A stretch of DNA of 64,000 nt from Koleobacter methoxysyntrophicus (GCF_017301615.1 NZ_CP059066.1:1471001-1535000); one strand, 5' to 3'. Shown: positions 39,011-51,177, counted from the stretch's first letter. Notes: generated from the sequence alone by a model not told the origin. Translations and numbers: made by a program.

Positions 39011-40534
39011 GTGGGTTTACGGGTAGAAGAGCTCAGTTCCTTTCTCGAAGAACAGATAAAAAAATATGAAAAATCAATCGATACCTTTGATACCGGAAGG
39101 GTCGTAACGGTAGGAGACGGGATAGCGAGAATTCACGGGCTTATGAAGGCAATGTCAGGGGAACTTCTTGAGTTTCCCGGTGGAATCTACGGTATGGCTC
39201 TTAACCTGGAGGAAAACAGTATAGGCTGTGTAATGCTGGGGCCTGACAGCGAGATTAAGGAAGGGGATGAGGTCAAGAGTACGGGAAGGATTGTTGAAGT
39301 TCCTGTTGGAGAGGAACTTCTCGGGAGGGTGGTGAATGCCCTGGGCCAGCCTATCGATGGTAGAGGGCCTTTAAATGCCCGCAAATTCAGGCCGGTAGAA
39401 GCACCGGCCCCGGGTATTATTCAGCGCAAACCGGTAGATACCCCCCTGCAAACTGGAATTAAAGCCATAGATTCTATGATTCCTATAGGGAGGGGGCAGC
39501 GAGAGCTGTTAATAGGAGACCGTCAGACGGGAAAGACTGCAGTAGCAGTGGATGCTATAATAAATCAAAAAAATGAGAATGTTATCTGCATATATGTGGC
39601 AATAGGTCAGAAGGCATCAAGTGTAGCCCGTCTCGTTGAGACCCTTAAAAAATACGGAGCCATGGAATACACTACAGTTGTGGCGGCCAATGCCGGGGAG
39701 CTGGCAGCCCTCCAGTATATTGCTCCTTATGCCGGCTGTGCTATGGGAGAGGAATTTATGTATAATTCCAGGGATGTTCTAATAGTATATGATGACCTGT
39801 CAAAACATGCCATTGCTTACAGGGCCATTTCCCTGCTTCTCAGGAGACCGCCGGGCCGGGAAGCCTTTCCGGGGGACGTATTTTACCTCCATTCCCGACT
39901 CCTAGAACGTTCTGCCCGCCTGAATGAGGAACTGGGGGGTGGCTCAATGACTGCATTACCCATTGTAGAAACCCTGGCAGGGGATGTTTCGGCCTATATA
40001 CCAACGAATGTCATTTCTATAACAGACGGTCAGATATATTTCGAAACTGAACTTTTTTTCTCCGGCATAAGGCCGGCTATAAATGCAGGCCTTTCGGTTT
40101 CCCGGGTAGGGGGGGCTGCCCAGATTAAGGCCATGAAGGAAGTGGCAGGACGCTTGAGGCTGGAACTGGCCCAGTACCGGGAACTCTCTGCCTTTGCCCG
40201 TTTTGGTTCAGACCTTGATAAGGAGACCAGAGAGCGCCTTTCAAGGGGTGAGAGAATCATAGAGGTCCTCAAGCAGGGCCAGTTCGAGCCTATGCCCGTA
40301 GAAAATCAGGTGATTATCATATATGCCCTTATAAACGGATATTTAGAAGATATCCCGATAGAGGATCTAAAGAGGTTTGAGAAAGAATTCCTCGGGTATA
40401 TGTCTTCAAAACATCCCGAAATAGGCAAAAGCATAAAAGAGACCGGAGAACTAAAGGATGGTATAAAGCAGAGGCTGGGAAAGGCCATTACGGATTTTAA
40501 GAAGGGATTTAAAACCAAAACTTCAGGCAATTAA
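39011..40534 (+). CDS. atpA: F-type ATP synthase subunit alpha
   Basis: A 507-residue alpha subunit. GTG 39011 behind AGGGGTG gives the normal N terminus ([20 protein letters not shown]); ATG 38984 is in frame but extends it beyond the family. Walker A is GDRQTGKT. It has [43 protein letters not shown] and [13 protein letters not shown]. Non-catalytic nucleotide-binding subunit of F1. Confidence 0.96.
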   Translation: MGLRVEELSSFLEEQIKKYEKSIDTFDTGRVVTVGDGIARIHGLMKAMSGELLEFPGGIYGMALNLEENSIGCVMLGPDSEIKEGDEVKSTGRIVEVPVGEELLGRVVNALGQPIDGRGPLNARKFRPVEAPAPGIIQRKPVDTPLQTGIKAIDSMIPIGRGQRELLIGDRQTGKTAVAVDAIINQKNENVICIYVAIGQKASSVARLVETLKKYGAMEYTTVVAANAGELAALQYIAPYAGCAMGEEFMYNSRDVLIVYDDLSKHAIAYRAISLLLRRPPGREAFPGDVFYLHSRLLERSARLNEELGGGSMTALPIVETLAGDVSAYIPTNVISITDGQIYFETELFFSGIRPAINAGLSVSRVGGAAQIKAMKEVAGRLRLELAQYRELSAFARFGSDLDKETRERLSRGERIIEVLKQGQFEPMPVENQVIIIYALINGYLEDIPIEDLKRFEKEFLGYMSSKHPEIGKSIKETGELKDGIKQRLGKAITDFKKGFKTKTSGN

Positions 40535-40561
40535 TAATACAGATATATATAAGGTGATGAT

Positions 40562-42873
<2,312 letters not shown>

Positions 42874-42983
42874 CATCCTCACTTCAAAGAATTTAGGATT
42901 CCAAATACCCGTTGCTTGTGATCAGAAGTATTCAGGAGGATTTTTCAAAAATGAATCATTTTAGAATCTAAGGAGGGTCTTTT

Positions 42984-43235
42984 TTGGGAAAGTTTAATCT
43001 TGAAGTTATTACCCCTGAGGGCAGGATATTTGAGGGGAACGTAGATGTTGTATCAATAAAGGGAATAGAAGGACGGATGAATATCTTAAAGGACCATACA
43101 CCCTTAATTTCAGAACTATCCCCCGGCGCCATCGAATTTAAAGCAGATGGAGAAATGAAGGTTATTGATGTTTCCGGGGGGTTTATTCATGTTGCTCCAC
43201 ATAAAGTGATTATTATTGCTTTCACCATTTTTTAA
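42984..43235 (+). CDS. atpC: F-type ATP synthase subunit epsilon lacking the C-terminal helical domain
   Basis: An 83-residue epsilon subunit; usual length is ~130-140. It has the N-terminal beta-sandwich (FNLEVITPEGRIFEG, GRMNILKDHTPLISELSPGA, GGFIHVAPHKVIII) and stops at TAA 43233. No further epsilon-like coding is visible in any frame downstream. The missing two helices normally inhibit ATP hydrolysis; similar short forms are known (for example in Chlorobium, as I recall). TTG 42984 follows AAGGAGGG. A 110-base gap separates it from atpD, with a six-codon ORF at 42951-42971. Confidence 0.88.
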   Translation: MGKFNLEVITPEGRIFEGNVDVVSIKGIEGRMNILKDHTPLISELSPGAIEFKADGEMKVIDVSGGFIHVAPHKVIIIAFTIF

Positions 43236-43353
43236 TAGGAATAATAAAAAATTAAAGAAAGATAATAAAAAAAGAGGGTTTACTAGGTATAGATTTATAA
43301 TCTATGGCAATAATTCCATATAAAAGAAGTATTGCCATAAGGAGGAAGAAGTC

Positions 43354-44112
43354 ATGATCAATAACTTCAGGGTTATATTAATTCTGATAATCTCCCTGAT
43401 GTCAACCCAGGTCATGGGAGCGGGGGTGGAAGTACCCTACAAAAACCCGTTAATTGATGCCTTTCAAGCAACGGGCTGCAGTGTGGTTGAAACCAGTGTA
43501 AATACGTGGTCCTGTATCGGGAATAATTACCTGAGTATAGAGGACCTTGAGAAAAAGACTTTAGAAGCTGCTGAAATTATCGGGTTATCCGGTGAAAAGC
43601 TGAAGTTTTTGAAGGAGTCTGATTCCGAACACAGGCTGATTAAAATAGAGGGTTTTTTACAGGAAGACGTGTATGTTGAAATATACCTTCAGTCAGTTCG
43701 GTTTCCGGAAGAGCTGGGAATAAAACCGGAAACCTATATAGTAATCAATGCGATTCAGAAAGCGGACTATTCAGCAGTAGAAGAACTCAAGAAAAAATTT
43801 GGCGCTGCATTGAAAAAACTTGGGGGTTACGGTCAAATCTATTATTGCATTACCGGCACTAAAAATGGTAAACTAGAAAAGGATGAGATTGAAAACAGCA
43901 TAATCGGGGCTTTTAAGGCTATTTCTGCACAACCCGTTGAAGGGATAGCTGACTCTATACTGCTGAGCATCTACGGGTATTCCGCTATAATCAAAGATTC
44001 CATAACGGTAATGGGGCAAAGAATCAACTTAAATATTGCGGCACGGTATAATGAACATGATGACAGGACCTATTTCTGGGTAGGGTCTCCGATAATATCG
44101 GTAGAATACTAA
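43354..44112 (+). CDS. ywmB: YwmB-family exported protein
   Basis: A 252-residue protein with an N-terminal signal peptide or anchor (VILILIISLMSTQVMGAG). The body resembles the YwmB family by length, by its position between atpC and murA as in B. subtilis, and by conserved-looking blocks such as GYGQIYYCITGTKNG. Its function is unknown; it is probably outside the membrane. ATG 43354 follows AAGGAGGAAG. The family call rests strongly on synteny. Confidence 0.7.
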   Translation: MINNFRVILILIISLMSTQVMGAGVEVPYKNPLIDAFQATGCSVVETSVNTWSCIGNNYLSIEDLEKKTLEAAEIIGLSGEKLKFLKESDSEHRLIKIEGFLQEDVYVEIYLQSVRFPEELGIKPETYIVINAIQKADYSAVEELKKKFGAALKKLGGYGQIYYCITGTKNGKLEKDEIENSIIGAFKAISAQPVEGIADSILLSIYGYSAIIKDSITVMGQRINLNIAARYNEHDDRTYFWVGSPIISVEY

Positions 44113-44194
44113 AAAACCAACTCCTGTGAGGCCAACCTAAGAAAGAGAACTGGGAAATACAAGTATAGATAGATGTATGAAGGAGGAAACACAC

Positions 44195-45451
44195 TTGTCT
44201 AAAATTATAGTCAAAGGAGGAAATTCACTGCATGGAACGGTTAAAGTAGATGGTGCAAAAAATGCGGCTCTCCCAATTCTGGCCGGTTCTCTTCTGGCAA
44301 ATGGTAAAAGCATTATAGAAGATATCCCTGATCTAGAGGATGTCAGGGTAATGTGTGAGGTTTTACAATCTCTAGGGGTTGACCTGGAATACGGGAATGG
44401 TAAGGCTGTTGTTAAATCCGATAATGTGTCCGGGATAGAAGCACCTTATGAGCTTGTAAGAAAAATGAGGGCGTCTTTTCTGGTTACAGGCCCTTTGTTA
44501 GCCAAACTGGGGAAAGCGAGGATTTCCCTTCCCGGGGGATGTGCTATAGGTTCACGACCTATAGATTTGCATCTTAAAGGTTTTAGTGCCCTGGGAGCTG
44601 AAATTTTTATGGGGCACGGTTATATCGAAGCCGCAGCAAAAAGATTGAAAGGTGACAGGATTTATCTGGATTATCCTAGTGTAGGGGCCACGGAAAATAT
44701 CATGATGGCTGCGGTACTGGCTGAAGGCCAGACCTTTATAGAAAATGCTGCCGAAGAACCTGAGATAGTAGATCTGGCCAATTACCTGAATGCTATGGGA
44801 GCAAGGATTAAGGGTGCGGGAACGGATCTGATTAAAATCGAGGGAGTAAAGGAACTTAAAGGAGTAAGACATCAGGTGATTCCCGACAGGATCGAAGCAG
44901 GAACTTACATGGCAGCAGCTGCTATTACCCGGGGTGACGTATTAATAAATAATGTGCTGTGTGACCACTTAAAATCCATAGTAGCGAAGTTAAAAGAAAC
45001 GGGGGCATATATTGAAGAACTGCCAAAAGGAATAAGGGTTAAAATGAATACAAGAGCTAAGGCGGTGGATGTTAAAACCCTTCCCTATCCCGGTTTTCCT
45101 ACCGATATGCAGGCACAGATGATGGCCCTTTTGAGCACCGCTGTTGGTACAAGTGTAATTATAGAAACGGTTTTTGAAAACCGCTTTATGCATGTAGATG
45201 AACTGAAAAGGATGGGGGCAAAGATTAAAATCGAGGGCCGCAGTGCCATTATAGAAGGAACAGAAAGCCTGTCAGGTGCACCTGTTAAAGCTACAGACCT
45301 TAGAGCGGGGGCAGCTTTAGTTCTGGCAGGCCTTGCCGCCGAAGGAGAGACTCAGGTAAATAATGCTTATCACCTGGATAGGGGTTATGCCAATATAGTT
45401 GCGAAGTTAAGAGGCCTTGGAGCCGAAATTTATAGAGACACCGATAACTGA
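44195..45451 (+). CDS. murA: UDP-N-acetylglucosamine 1-carboxyvinyltransferase
   Basis: A 418-residue MurA. It catalyses the first step of peptidoglycan precursor synthesis. TTG 44195 lies eight bases after AGGAGG and gives the N terminus [16 protein letters not shown] 44177 is in frame but lies before the ribosome-binding site. [13 protein letters not shown] carries the Lys-Asn pair, and Cys116 in [15 protein letters not shown] is the active-site cysteine, the fosfomycin-sensitive type. A terminator hairpin overlaps its last codons. Confidence 0.95.
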   Translation: MSKIIVKGGNSLHGTVKVDGAKNAALPILAGSLLANGKSIIEDIPDLEDVRVMCEVLQSLGVDLEYGNGKAVVKSDNVSGIEAPYELVRKMRASFLVTGPLLAKLGKARISLPGGCAIGSRPIDLHLKGFSALGAEIFMGHGYIEAAAKRLKGDRIYLDYPSVGATENIMMAAVLAEGQTFIENAAEEPEIVDLANYLNAMGARIKGAGTDLIKIEGVKELKGVRHQVIPDRIEAGTYMAAAAITRGDVLINNVLCDHLKSIVAKLKETGAYIEELPKGIRVKMNTRAKAVDVKTLPYPGFPTDMQAQMMALLSTAVGTSVIIETVFENRFMHVDELKRMGAKIKIEGRSAIIEGTESLSGAPVKATDLRAGAALVLAGLAAEGETQVNNAYHLDRGYANIVAKLRGLGAEIYRDTDN

Positions 45452-45471
45452 GGTAAATCGGTGTTTTTTTT
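45439..45471 (+). terminator. intrinsic terminator overlapping the murA stop
   Basis: Stem CACCGAT / ATCGGTG with an 11-base loop and eight T. The left arm lies inside the murA coding sequence. Confidence 0.85.
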
Positions 45472-45536
45472 ATTATCATTTTATATTCCCCTTTTTAATA
45501 TATTATAAAGACGGCATGTTAAAAGGGGGATTTGAA

Positions 45537-46514
45537 TTGAAGACCGTAGCTTATTTCATCCTCTTCTTGTTTTTGATTATAATTATCCTGCCGGCAGTTT
45601 TGGTAAAAAGCTGTGATATTATTTCTCTGCCTGAGGAAGAAAAAGGAGAGGGGGATATAGTCGTAAAGGTATATGACCATATGCAAAAAAGGATAATAAA
45701 AATGGAACTGGAGGAATATATAAAAGGGGTGGTAGCTGCCGAGATGCCGGCAGCTTTTGAAAAAGAAGCCTTAAAAGCCCAGGCTGTTGCAGCAAGGACC
45801 TATACTGTAGGCAGGTTAACGACTATGGGGGGGGCAGGCTGCAGCAGCCACCCTGAAGCGGATATTTGTACTGATCCTACTCACTGTCAGGCATGGTACC
45901 CAAAGGATGTTCTTTTAAAGCGGTGGGGGTTAATAGGATATTATAGATACTGGAAAAAAATATCTACAGCAGTAGAAGAGACGAGAGGGCTCATAATTAC
46001 ATATAAGGGAAATATTATCGACCCGGTTTTCCATTCTACAAGCGGCGGTAAAACGGAAAATTCTGAAGATGTATGGCAGAATCGGGTCCCTTATTTAAGA
46101 AGTGTTGTAAGCAAATATGAAACCCATTCCCCGAAATTTACCGAAACCGTAAGCATCCCCATCCAGGACTTTATTAAAAAACTAAAGGAAGAATATCCAG
46201 ACATTGAACTGACCAAAGAGGCTCTTAAAGATGCCATAAATGTGGTGGAGTGGAGTGAGGGGGGCAGGATTAAATATATCCGTCTGGGAAACAAGGTGGT
46301 GAAAGGAACCGACGTAAGGAGAATATTTGGCCTTAATTCTACAAACTTCAGATGGAAAATAGACAGGGAGTCTATCGATATCACAACTATCGGTTATGGA
46401 CACGGGGTAGGGATGAGCCAGTACGGAGCAGATGGCATGGCTAAAAACGGAAGCAATTTCGCAGAAATCCTTAAACATTACTATACCGGAGTGGACATAG
46501 ATAAACTGCCGTAA
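45537..46514 (+). CDS. spoIID: stage II sporulation protein D (lytic transglycosylase)
   Basis: A 325-residue SpoIID. One N-terminal membrane helix (YFILFLFLIIIILPAVLV) is followed by the SpoIID domain with VVAAEMPAAFEKEALKAQAV and AARTYTVGR; Glu in AAEMP is the catalytic residue of the family. DPVFHSTSGGKTENSEDVW and GYGHGVGMSQYGADGMAK complete it. TTG 45537 lies seven bases after GGGGG; ATG 45516 is possible. It trims peptidoglycan during engulfment. The expected sigma-E promoter is not clear; ATATT with TATTATAA downstream is a weak candidate. Confidence 0.93.
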   Translation: MKTVAYFILFLFLIIIILPAVLVKSCDIISLPEEEKGEGDIVVKVYDHMQKRIIKMELEEYIKGVVAAEMPAAFEKEALKAQAVAARTYTVGRLTTMGGAGCSSHPEADICTDPTHCQAWYPKDVLLKRWGLIGYYRYWKKISTAVEETRGLIITYKGNIIDPVFHSTSGGKTENSEDVWQNRVPYLRSVVSKYETHSPKFTETVSIPIQDFIKKLKEEYPDIELTKEALKDAINVVEWSEGGRIKYIRLGNKVVKGTDVRRIFGLNSTNFRWKIDRESIDITTIGYGHGVGMSQYGADGMAKNGSNFAEILKHYYTGVDIDKLP

Positions 46515-46546
46515 AAACAGGGCAGCCAAAAAAATAGAAAAACCTG

Positions 46547-46576
46547 GTATAAAATGATACAAATATGGCAATAATC
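46547..46576 (+). promoter_or_regulatory. sigma-F-type promoter of spoIIQ
   Basis: GTATA (46547-46551), 15 bases, GGCAATAAT (46567-46575). This fits the forespore sigma-F pattern, and spoIIQ is a sigma-F gene in B. subtilis. Confidence 0.65.
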
Positions 46577-46594
46577 TAGATGAGGTGATATGAA

Positions 46595-47449
46595 ATGGGT
46601 AATACTAGACGTTTATTTTTGAGATTAAAGTCTGCCAAACTGCCATTCAAAGTACAGAATAAAAGTCTGTATTTAGTCATAGGGTTATGTATTATAGCAA
46701 TAATAGCTACAGGTGTATGGGCTGTTAAAAGCTCTCCCGAAAAAGGTCCAGATAAAACAGACAAAAATGTTTCCTTTTTAAAAGAACAGATAGGGGCTGT
46801 CGAGCAGGAAAAACTTGAACAGAAGGAAATAGAGAAAAAACAAACGTCAAAAGAAGAAAACGGGCTTAAGCAGGCAGATAAACAGGCATCACAAGAAGCG
46901 GCGATGGAAGAGACAGGCTTTAAAACTGCTGCAGAAAGCCAAATAGAGGAAAGCAGTACACAAAGGCCTTCAGCTCAAAAGAAGAACCAGGAAGGAGTGA
47001 ATGCTGAATCTCAACCGGTGTTAAAGGTAAATTTAAACACAATGGTACAACCGGTTCTAGGAAAGGTTATAGTGGACTATGCTGTAGACAGACTGGTTTA
47101 TTCCAATACCCTGGAGCAGTGGCAGACCCATCCAGGGATAGATATAGCAGCCGATGAAGGAACCCCTGTGAAAGCAGTGCTTCCCGGGACCATCGTTGAT
47201 GTAACCTGCGATCCCCGCCTGGGAAACCTGATTGTAATCGAGCACGGGGACGGAATAAAAACAAAATACGGTAATCTCCTATCGGCTGGATTGGTAGAAA
47301 AAGGAGAATATGTAAATAAAGGAGATGTAATTGGAGCCGTTGGCCGGAGTGCAAGATTTGAAAGCGCCGACCCGCCCCATCTCCATTTTGAAATCGAACA
47401 GGATGGTAAACCGGTTGACCCCCATAATTATCTGCCTAAAATAGAATAA
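46595..47449 (+). CDS. spoIIQ: SpoIIQ-like M23-family protein
   Basis: A 284-residue protein with one membrane helix at ~24-47 (LVIGLCIIAIIATGVWAV), a long Gln/Glu/Lys-rich linker (~50-140) and a C-terminal LytM/M23 domain. Both metal motifs are present, HPGID and HLHFE, so endopeptidase activity is possible, unlike B. subtilis SpoIIQ. Its place between spoIID and spoIIID supports the assignment. It would sit in the forespore membrane and form the channel with SpoIIIAH. ATG 46595 follows GAGGTGAT. Confidence 0.85.
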   Translation: MGNTRRLFLRLKSAKLPFKVQNKSLYLVIGLCIIAIIATGVWAVKSSPEKGPDKTDKNVSFLKEQIGAVEQEKLEQKEIEKKQTSKEENGLKQADKQASQEAAMEETGFKTAAESQIEESSTQRPSAQKKNQEGVNAESQPVLKVNLNTMVQPVLGKVIVDYAVDRLVYSNTLEQWQTHPGIDIAADEGTPVKAVLPGTIVDVTCDPRLGNLIVIEHGDGIKTKYGNLLSAGLVEKGEYVNKGDVIGAVGRSARFESADPPHLHFEIEQDGKPVDPHNYLPKIE

Positions 47450-47457
47450 GTCAATAA

Positions 47458-47488
47458 GGGGATGGTGAAAAAACCATCTCCTTTTTTG
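47458..47488 (+). terminator. intrinsic terminator after spoIIQ
   Basis: Stem GGGGATGGT / ACCATCTCC (one G-T pair) with a GAAAAA loop and six T. Confidence 0.88.
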
Positions 47489-47566
47489 TATGTAACCTTC
47501 TATCTTATTTTTAACAGGCATATATATGTAAAAAAAGACCATGTAAACAGAGGGAGGGGTTATTCC

Positions 47567-47821
47567 ATGAAGGATTACATGAGAAGAAGGATTCTTGAGA
47601 CAGCTAAATATATGCTGGAAACAAAAGCTACCGTCAGAAAAGCTGCCAAGGTTTTTGGTGTAAGCAAGAGTACAGTCCATAAGGATATGACAGAGAGGCT
47701 TAAAAGAATTAATTCACAGCTTGCCGAAGAAGTAAAAAAGGTACTTGAATTTAATAAAGCCGAAAGGCATATAAGGGGAGGCCGTGCTACAAAGCGTAAA
47801 TATCAAAATACTTTAACTTAA
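47567..47821 (+). CDS. spoIIID: sporulation transcriptional regulator SpoIIID
   Basis: An 84-residue DNA-binding protein. The helix-turn-helix TVRKAAKVFGVSKSTVHKDM lies at ~22-41, followed by TERLKRINSQLAEEVKKVL and a basic tail with RHIRGGRATKRKY. Length, motif and position before mbl match SpoIIID, the mother-cell regulator. ATG 47567 follows AGGGAGGGG. A CATATATAT box upstream may be part of a sigma-E promoter (weak). Confidence 0.95.
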   Translation: MKDYMRRRILETAKYMLETKATVRKAAKVFGVSKSTVHKDMTERLKRINSQLAEEVKKVLEFNKAERHIRGGRATKRKYQNTLT

Positions 47822-47855
47822 CTTAAAATTTTCAGGAAAAAAAGGAGGAAATTTC

Positions 47856-47876
47856 ATGATTTTTGTAGAATATTAA
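47856..47876 (+). other. six-codon minimal ORF with strong ribosome-binding site
   Basis: ATG ATT TTT GTA GAA TAT TAA, eight bases after AAAGGAGGAAA. It lies between spoIIID and mbl. It could be a leader peptide or a translated relic. A similar six-codon ORF lies before atpC (42951-42971). Confidence 0.35.
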
Positions 47877-47915
47877 TCAAAGCGATCATACTATAAAATC
47901 GGGGGAGGCGCTTTG

Positions 47916-48935
47916 ATGTTCGGATTTCTGGCCGCAGATATAGGTATTGATTTAGGCACGGCAAGTGTTTTAGTCTACGTTAAGGGAAAAGGTGTTGTAC
48001 TACAAGAACCTTCGGTTGTTGCTATAGAAAAGGATACCCAAAAAATCCTGGCCGTTGGGGAAGAAGCCAGGCGGATGATCGGAAGGACCCCGGGGAATAT
48101 AACTGCTGTTCGCCCCTTAAAGGACGGAGTTATTGCTGATTATGATGTTACGGAAATGATGCTTAAATACTTCATAGGCAAGATATGCGGCAAGAGACTG
48201 CTTCTGCGGCCCCGCATAATGGTATGCATCCCCACAGGAGTAACCACCGTAGAAAAGAGGGCTGTCCTTGAGGCCACCCAAAGCGCCGGTGCAAGGAAGG
48301 TGTACCTTATTGAAGAACCCGTGGCAGCGGCTATCGGGGCAGGCCTTGACATTTCAAAACCCTATGGCAATATGGTGGTAGACATCGGTGGTGGTACAAC
48401 GGATGTTGCGGTTTTGTCCCTGGGCAATATAGTCTACAGTCAGTCTATAAGGGTTGCAGGGGACAAATTTGATGAGGCTCTGGTAAGATACATACGCAAG
48501 GAATACAATATTATGATCGGGGAGCGAACGGCAGAAGAACTTAAAATTAATGTAGGAACGGCTTTTCCCAAGGAACGTAGCGAGTCTATGGAAATAAGAG
48601 GAAGAAACCTTGTGACAGGGCTGCCAAAAAACATAATAATTACTTCTGAAGAAACTTATAAAGCTATGGAGGAACCAATACAGGCGGTTATTGATTGTAT
48701 TTTTCATGTTTTAGAAAACACCCCTCCTGAATTGTCGGCTGATATCAGTGAAAGGGGGATTGTTATGACGGGAGGAGGGTCTCTACTGAACGGGCTTGAT
48801 AAGCTCATCAGTGAACGAACCCAGATTCCGGTCCACGTAGCAGAAGATGCCATATCTTGCGTTGCCGTAGGAACGGGGAAGGCTCTGGAACACCTGGACA
48901 AGCTTGAACCGAGTTTGATAACCTATAAAAAATGA
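47916..48935 (+). CDS. mbl: rod-shape-determining MreB-like protein Mbl
   Basis: A 339-residue actin-like protein. ATG 47916 follows GGGGGAGG; TTG 47913 is possible. It has [31 protein letters not shown], the ATP-binding block [18 protein letters not shown] and the C-terminal [20 protein letters not shown]. Its place after spoIIID, as in B. subtilis, supports Mbl rather than MreB. It forms membrane-bound filaments that guide lateral wall synthesis. Confidence 0.94.
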   Translation: MFGFLAADIGIDLGTASVLVYVKGKGVVLQEPSVVAIEKDTQKILAVGEEARRMIGRTPGNITAVRPLKDGVIADYDVTEMMLKYFIGKICGKRLLLRPRIMVCIPTGVTTVEKRAVLEATQSAGARKVYLIEEPVAAAIGAGLDISKPYGNMVVDIGGGTTDVAVLSLGNIVYSQSIRVAGDKFDEALVRYIRKEYNIMIGERTAEELKINVGTAFPKERSESMEIRGRNLVTGLPKNIIITSEETYKAMEEPIQAVIDCIFHVLENTPPELSADISERGIVMTGGGSLLNGLDKLISERTQIPVHVAEDAISCVAVGTGKALEHLDKLEPSLITYKK

Positions 48936-49014
48936 TTTATAATATTAAGCAAGTCATTATTTTATACTGATAGGAGAACGGGGAGGTATGTATTTTAAAT
49001 AAGGAGGTGAGAGG

Positions 49015-49791
49015 ATGATAAGAGGGCTTTATACTTCCGCTTCTGGGATGCTTTCCGAGTCAATAAGGACCGATGTAATTTCAAATAATATTGCCAATGT
49101 AAACACAACGGGTTTCAAAAAGGAGTTAACCATTTTAAAAGCTGCCCCCGAAATGCGTATACACAGGTTAAATGATACGAGAGACCTTCCGCCATTGAGA
49201 ATAGACCTGAAGCCCTTTATCGGCAATCTGGGTACGGGGGTGCGGGTTGATGAAACCTTTACTTCCTTTGAACAGGGGCAGATAGTACATACTGGCAATA
49301 AGCACCATTTGGCATTGATGGGAGACGGTTTTTTTGCTGTTATGGACGGAGAAGGCAATATTGACTATACCCGGGATGGAAGCTTTACCGTTAACCGGGA
49401 CGGTTTCCTTGTTACCAAAGAGGGCCGGTATGTTTTAGGACAGCAGGGCCCCGTACAAATTCCGGAAGGGGACCTGGTTATAACCGAAAGGGGAGAAATA
49501 AGGGTTAACGGGCAGCTGATAGATACCGTAGCTGTGGTAGATTTCCCGGAGAAGACCGCCCTTGAAAAGATAGGGGACAACCTCTTCAGGCAGAATGAGG
49601 CTTCAGGGGAACCCTTTCTTGTTCAAAGTCAGGTTATTCAAGAAAGCCTTGAAAGGTCAAATGTCAATTCAGTTACAGAGATGGTCAACCTTATAACTGC
49701 TATGAGGGCATATGAAGCCAATCAGAGAAGCATCCATGCCCATGATGAAACCCTGGGTAAGGCGGTTAATGATGTTGGCAGACTCGGATAA
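49015..49791 (+). CDS. flhO: flagellar hook-basal body protein (FlgF/FlgG, FlhO-like)
   Basis: A 258-residue rod protein. N-terminal RGLYTSASGMLSESIRTDVI and SNNIANVNTTGFKK and the C-terminal SNVNSVTEMVNLITAMRAYE are the flagellar rod/hook signatures. In the middle, GDGFFAVMDGEGNIDYTRDG is typical of FlgG-like proteins. ATG 49015 follows AAGGAGGTGAGAGG. The position after mbl matches flhO in B. subtilis. Part of the flagellar rod. Confidence 0.9.
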   Translation: MIRGLYTSASGMLSESIRTDVISNNIANVNTTGFKKELTILKAAPEMRIHRLNDTRDLPPLRIDLKPFIGNLGTGVRVDETFTSFEQGQIVHTGNKHHLALMGDGFFAVMDGEGNIDYTRDGSFTVNRDGFLVTKEGRYVLGQQGPVQIPEGDLVITERGEIRVNGQLIDTVAVVDFPEKTALEKIGDNLFRQNEASGEPFLVQSQVIQESLERSNVNSVTEMVNLITAMRAYEANQRSIHAHDETLGKAVNDVGRLG

Positions 49792-49894
49792 GAGAATTGC
49801 CGTATAAGGGCCGGACTGCTTTGCAGAGGCCCTCCTGCTGCTGAATGACCGAAGCAGCGGAACAACGGAAAGTAAATAAGAGGAGGGACCTGTT

Positions 49895-50701
49895 ATGATG
49901 CGTTCATTATGGTCGGCAGCTTCTGGAATGCTGGGCCAGCAGATGAATGTGGATGTTATTGCCAATAACCTTGCAAATGTTAATACCAGCGGCTTTAAAA
50001 AGAGCAGGCTGGAATTTAAAGACCTTTTATATGAAACATTAAAGAGAACTAATATCTATGAGGATGGTCGGGGCAACCCGGTGGGGATCCAGGTAGGCCA
50101 TGGTGTCAGGCCTTCGGCAACGGCCAGACTCTTCACTCAGGGGAATATCCAGAATACGGGCAATCCCTTTGACCTGGCCATTGAGGGAGACGGATTCTTT
50201 GTAGTAGAGCTTCCTGATGGCTCAAGGGCATATACCAGAGACGGAGCTTTTAAACTTACCCTCTCGGATTTTGACAGGAAGCTGGTTACATCCGAAGGGT
50301 ACAAGGTCCTCAGTGCTGATGAAGACGAGATAATCATTTACGAGGAACTGGAGAATATAACTATTGCTGAAGACGGGACCATTACGGGGTTGAATGAAGA
50401 CGGTGAAATTGAAGAAATTGGGAAAATTGCCATAGCCAAATTTACCAACCCTGCAGGTCTTGAGGCCATAGGCAAAAACCTTTACGTTGAAACGGCTGCT
50501 TCAGGGGAAGCCCGAATAAAGGTAGATGATGATGAACCTGGATACGGCACCATTCTTCAGTATTTTCTGGAGATGTCAAATGTGCAGGTGGTAGAAGAGA
50601 TGGTAAATCTCATTACAGCTCAAAGGGCATATGAAGTCAGCTCAAAGGCGGTTCAAACATCCGATGAAATGCTTGCACAGGCAAACAATCTCAGGAGATA
50701 A
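49895..50701 (+). CDS. flgG: flagellar basal-body rod protein FlgG (FlhP-like)
   Basis: A 268-residue rod protein with MRSLWSAASGMLGQQMNVDV, NNLANVNTSGFKKSR, GDGFFVVELPDGSRAYTRDG and EMSNVQVVEEMVNLITAQRA. This is closest to FlgG in pattern and corresponds to flhP by order. ATG 49895 follows GAGGAGGGACC. The 103-base gap before it contains a hairpin AGGGCC-GGA-CTGC / GCAG-A-GGCCCT near 49807-49832 of unknown role. Confidence 0.9.
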   Translation: MMRSLWSAASGMLGQQMNVDVIANNLANVNTSGFKKSRLEFKDLLYETLKRTNIYEDGRGNPVGIQVGHGVRPSATARLFTQGNIQNTGNPFDLAIEGDGFFVVELPDGSRAYTRDGAFKLTLSDFDRKLVTSEGYKVLSADEDEIIIYEELENITIAEDGTITGLNEDGEIEEIGKIAIAKFTNPAGLEAIGKNLYVETAASGEARIKVDDDEPGYGTILQYFLEMSNVQVVEEMVNLITAQRAYEVSSKAVQTSDEMLAQANNLRR

Positions 50702-50712
50702 GGTGATATTCC

Positions 50713-51072
50713 GTGAAAACGACTTCCATTGATGATATAAATTTAAATGAGGGAATCAGGGGGATATTAAAGGACAGGGGCACAGATCCTGCTGTGTTTA
50801 AAGAAGCCCTAGATAGGGCTGTTAAGTCCAGAGAGAAAGAAGAGCTGATGAAGGTTTGCAGGGAATTCGAGTCGATTTTTATAAATATGCTTATGAAACA
50901 GATGAGGGCAACCATCCCAAAATCGGATTTTTTAAATAGGGGCATTGACAGGGAGATTTTCGAATCCATGTTTGATGAAGAGGTTTCAAAGGAAATGGCG
51001 AAAGGTGGGGGAATAGGTCTTGCCCGGGAAATATATCGTTCCCTGGTAGCACAAATTGATAGAAAGGTATAA
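50713..51072 (+). CDS. FlgJ-like rod-binding protein
   Basis: A 119-residue protein resembling the N-terminal rod-binding domain of FlgJ: CREFESIFINMLMKQMRATI, DFLNRGIDREIFESMFDEEV and GGGIGLAREIYRSLV. It lacks the muramidase domain of proteobacterial FlgJ, as usual in Firmicutes. GTG 50713 follows AGGTGATATT, 11 bases after flgG. It acts as a rod cap or scaffold. Confidence 0.88.
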   Translation: MKTTSIDDINLNEGIRGILKDRGTDPAVFKEALDRAVKSREKEELMKVCREFESIFINMLMKQMRATIPKSDFLNRGIDREIFESMFDEEVSKEMAKGGGIGLAREIYRSLVAQIDRKV

Positions 51073-51085
51073 TAACAATATCTGG

Positions 51086-51102
51086 CCCGGTAAAATACCG
51101 GG
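51086..51102 (+). terminator. hairpin after the flagellar genes
   Basis: CCCGGTA / TACCGGG, a perfect 7-bp stem with an AAA loop. The T run (51116-51123) follows 13 bases later, so termination may be weak; the transposon insertion lies at the end of this T run. Confidence 0.5.
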
Positions 51103-51129
51103 TCATATTATTATCTTTTTTTTGATCTT

Positions 51130-51177
51130 ATTGGCCGCACACTCGTGACTTCAGTCATGAGTAAGGCCAATTTTTTG
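51130..51177 (+). terminator. left-end hairpin acting as possible terminator
   Basis: ATTGGCC / GGCCAAT encloses the left-end recognition hairpin and is followed by six T. It could stop transcription coming from the flagellar genes. Confidence 0.55.

Noticed and set aside
45417-45536. Upstream extension of SpoIID
   Set aside because: It overlaps murA and its terminator; TTG 45537 has a good ribosome-binding site and starts just before the membrane anchor.
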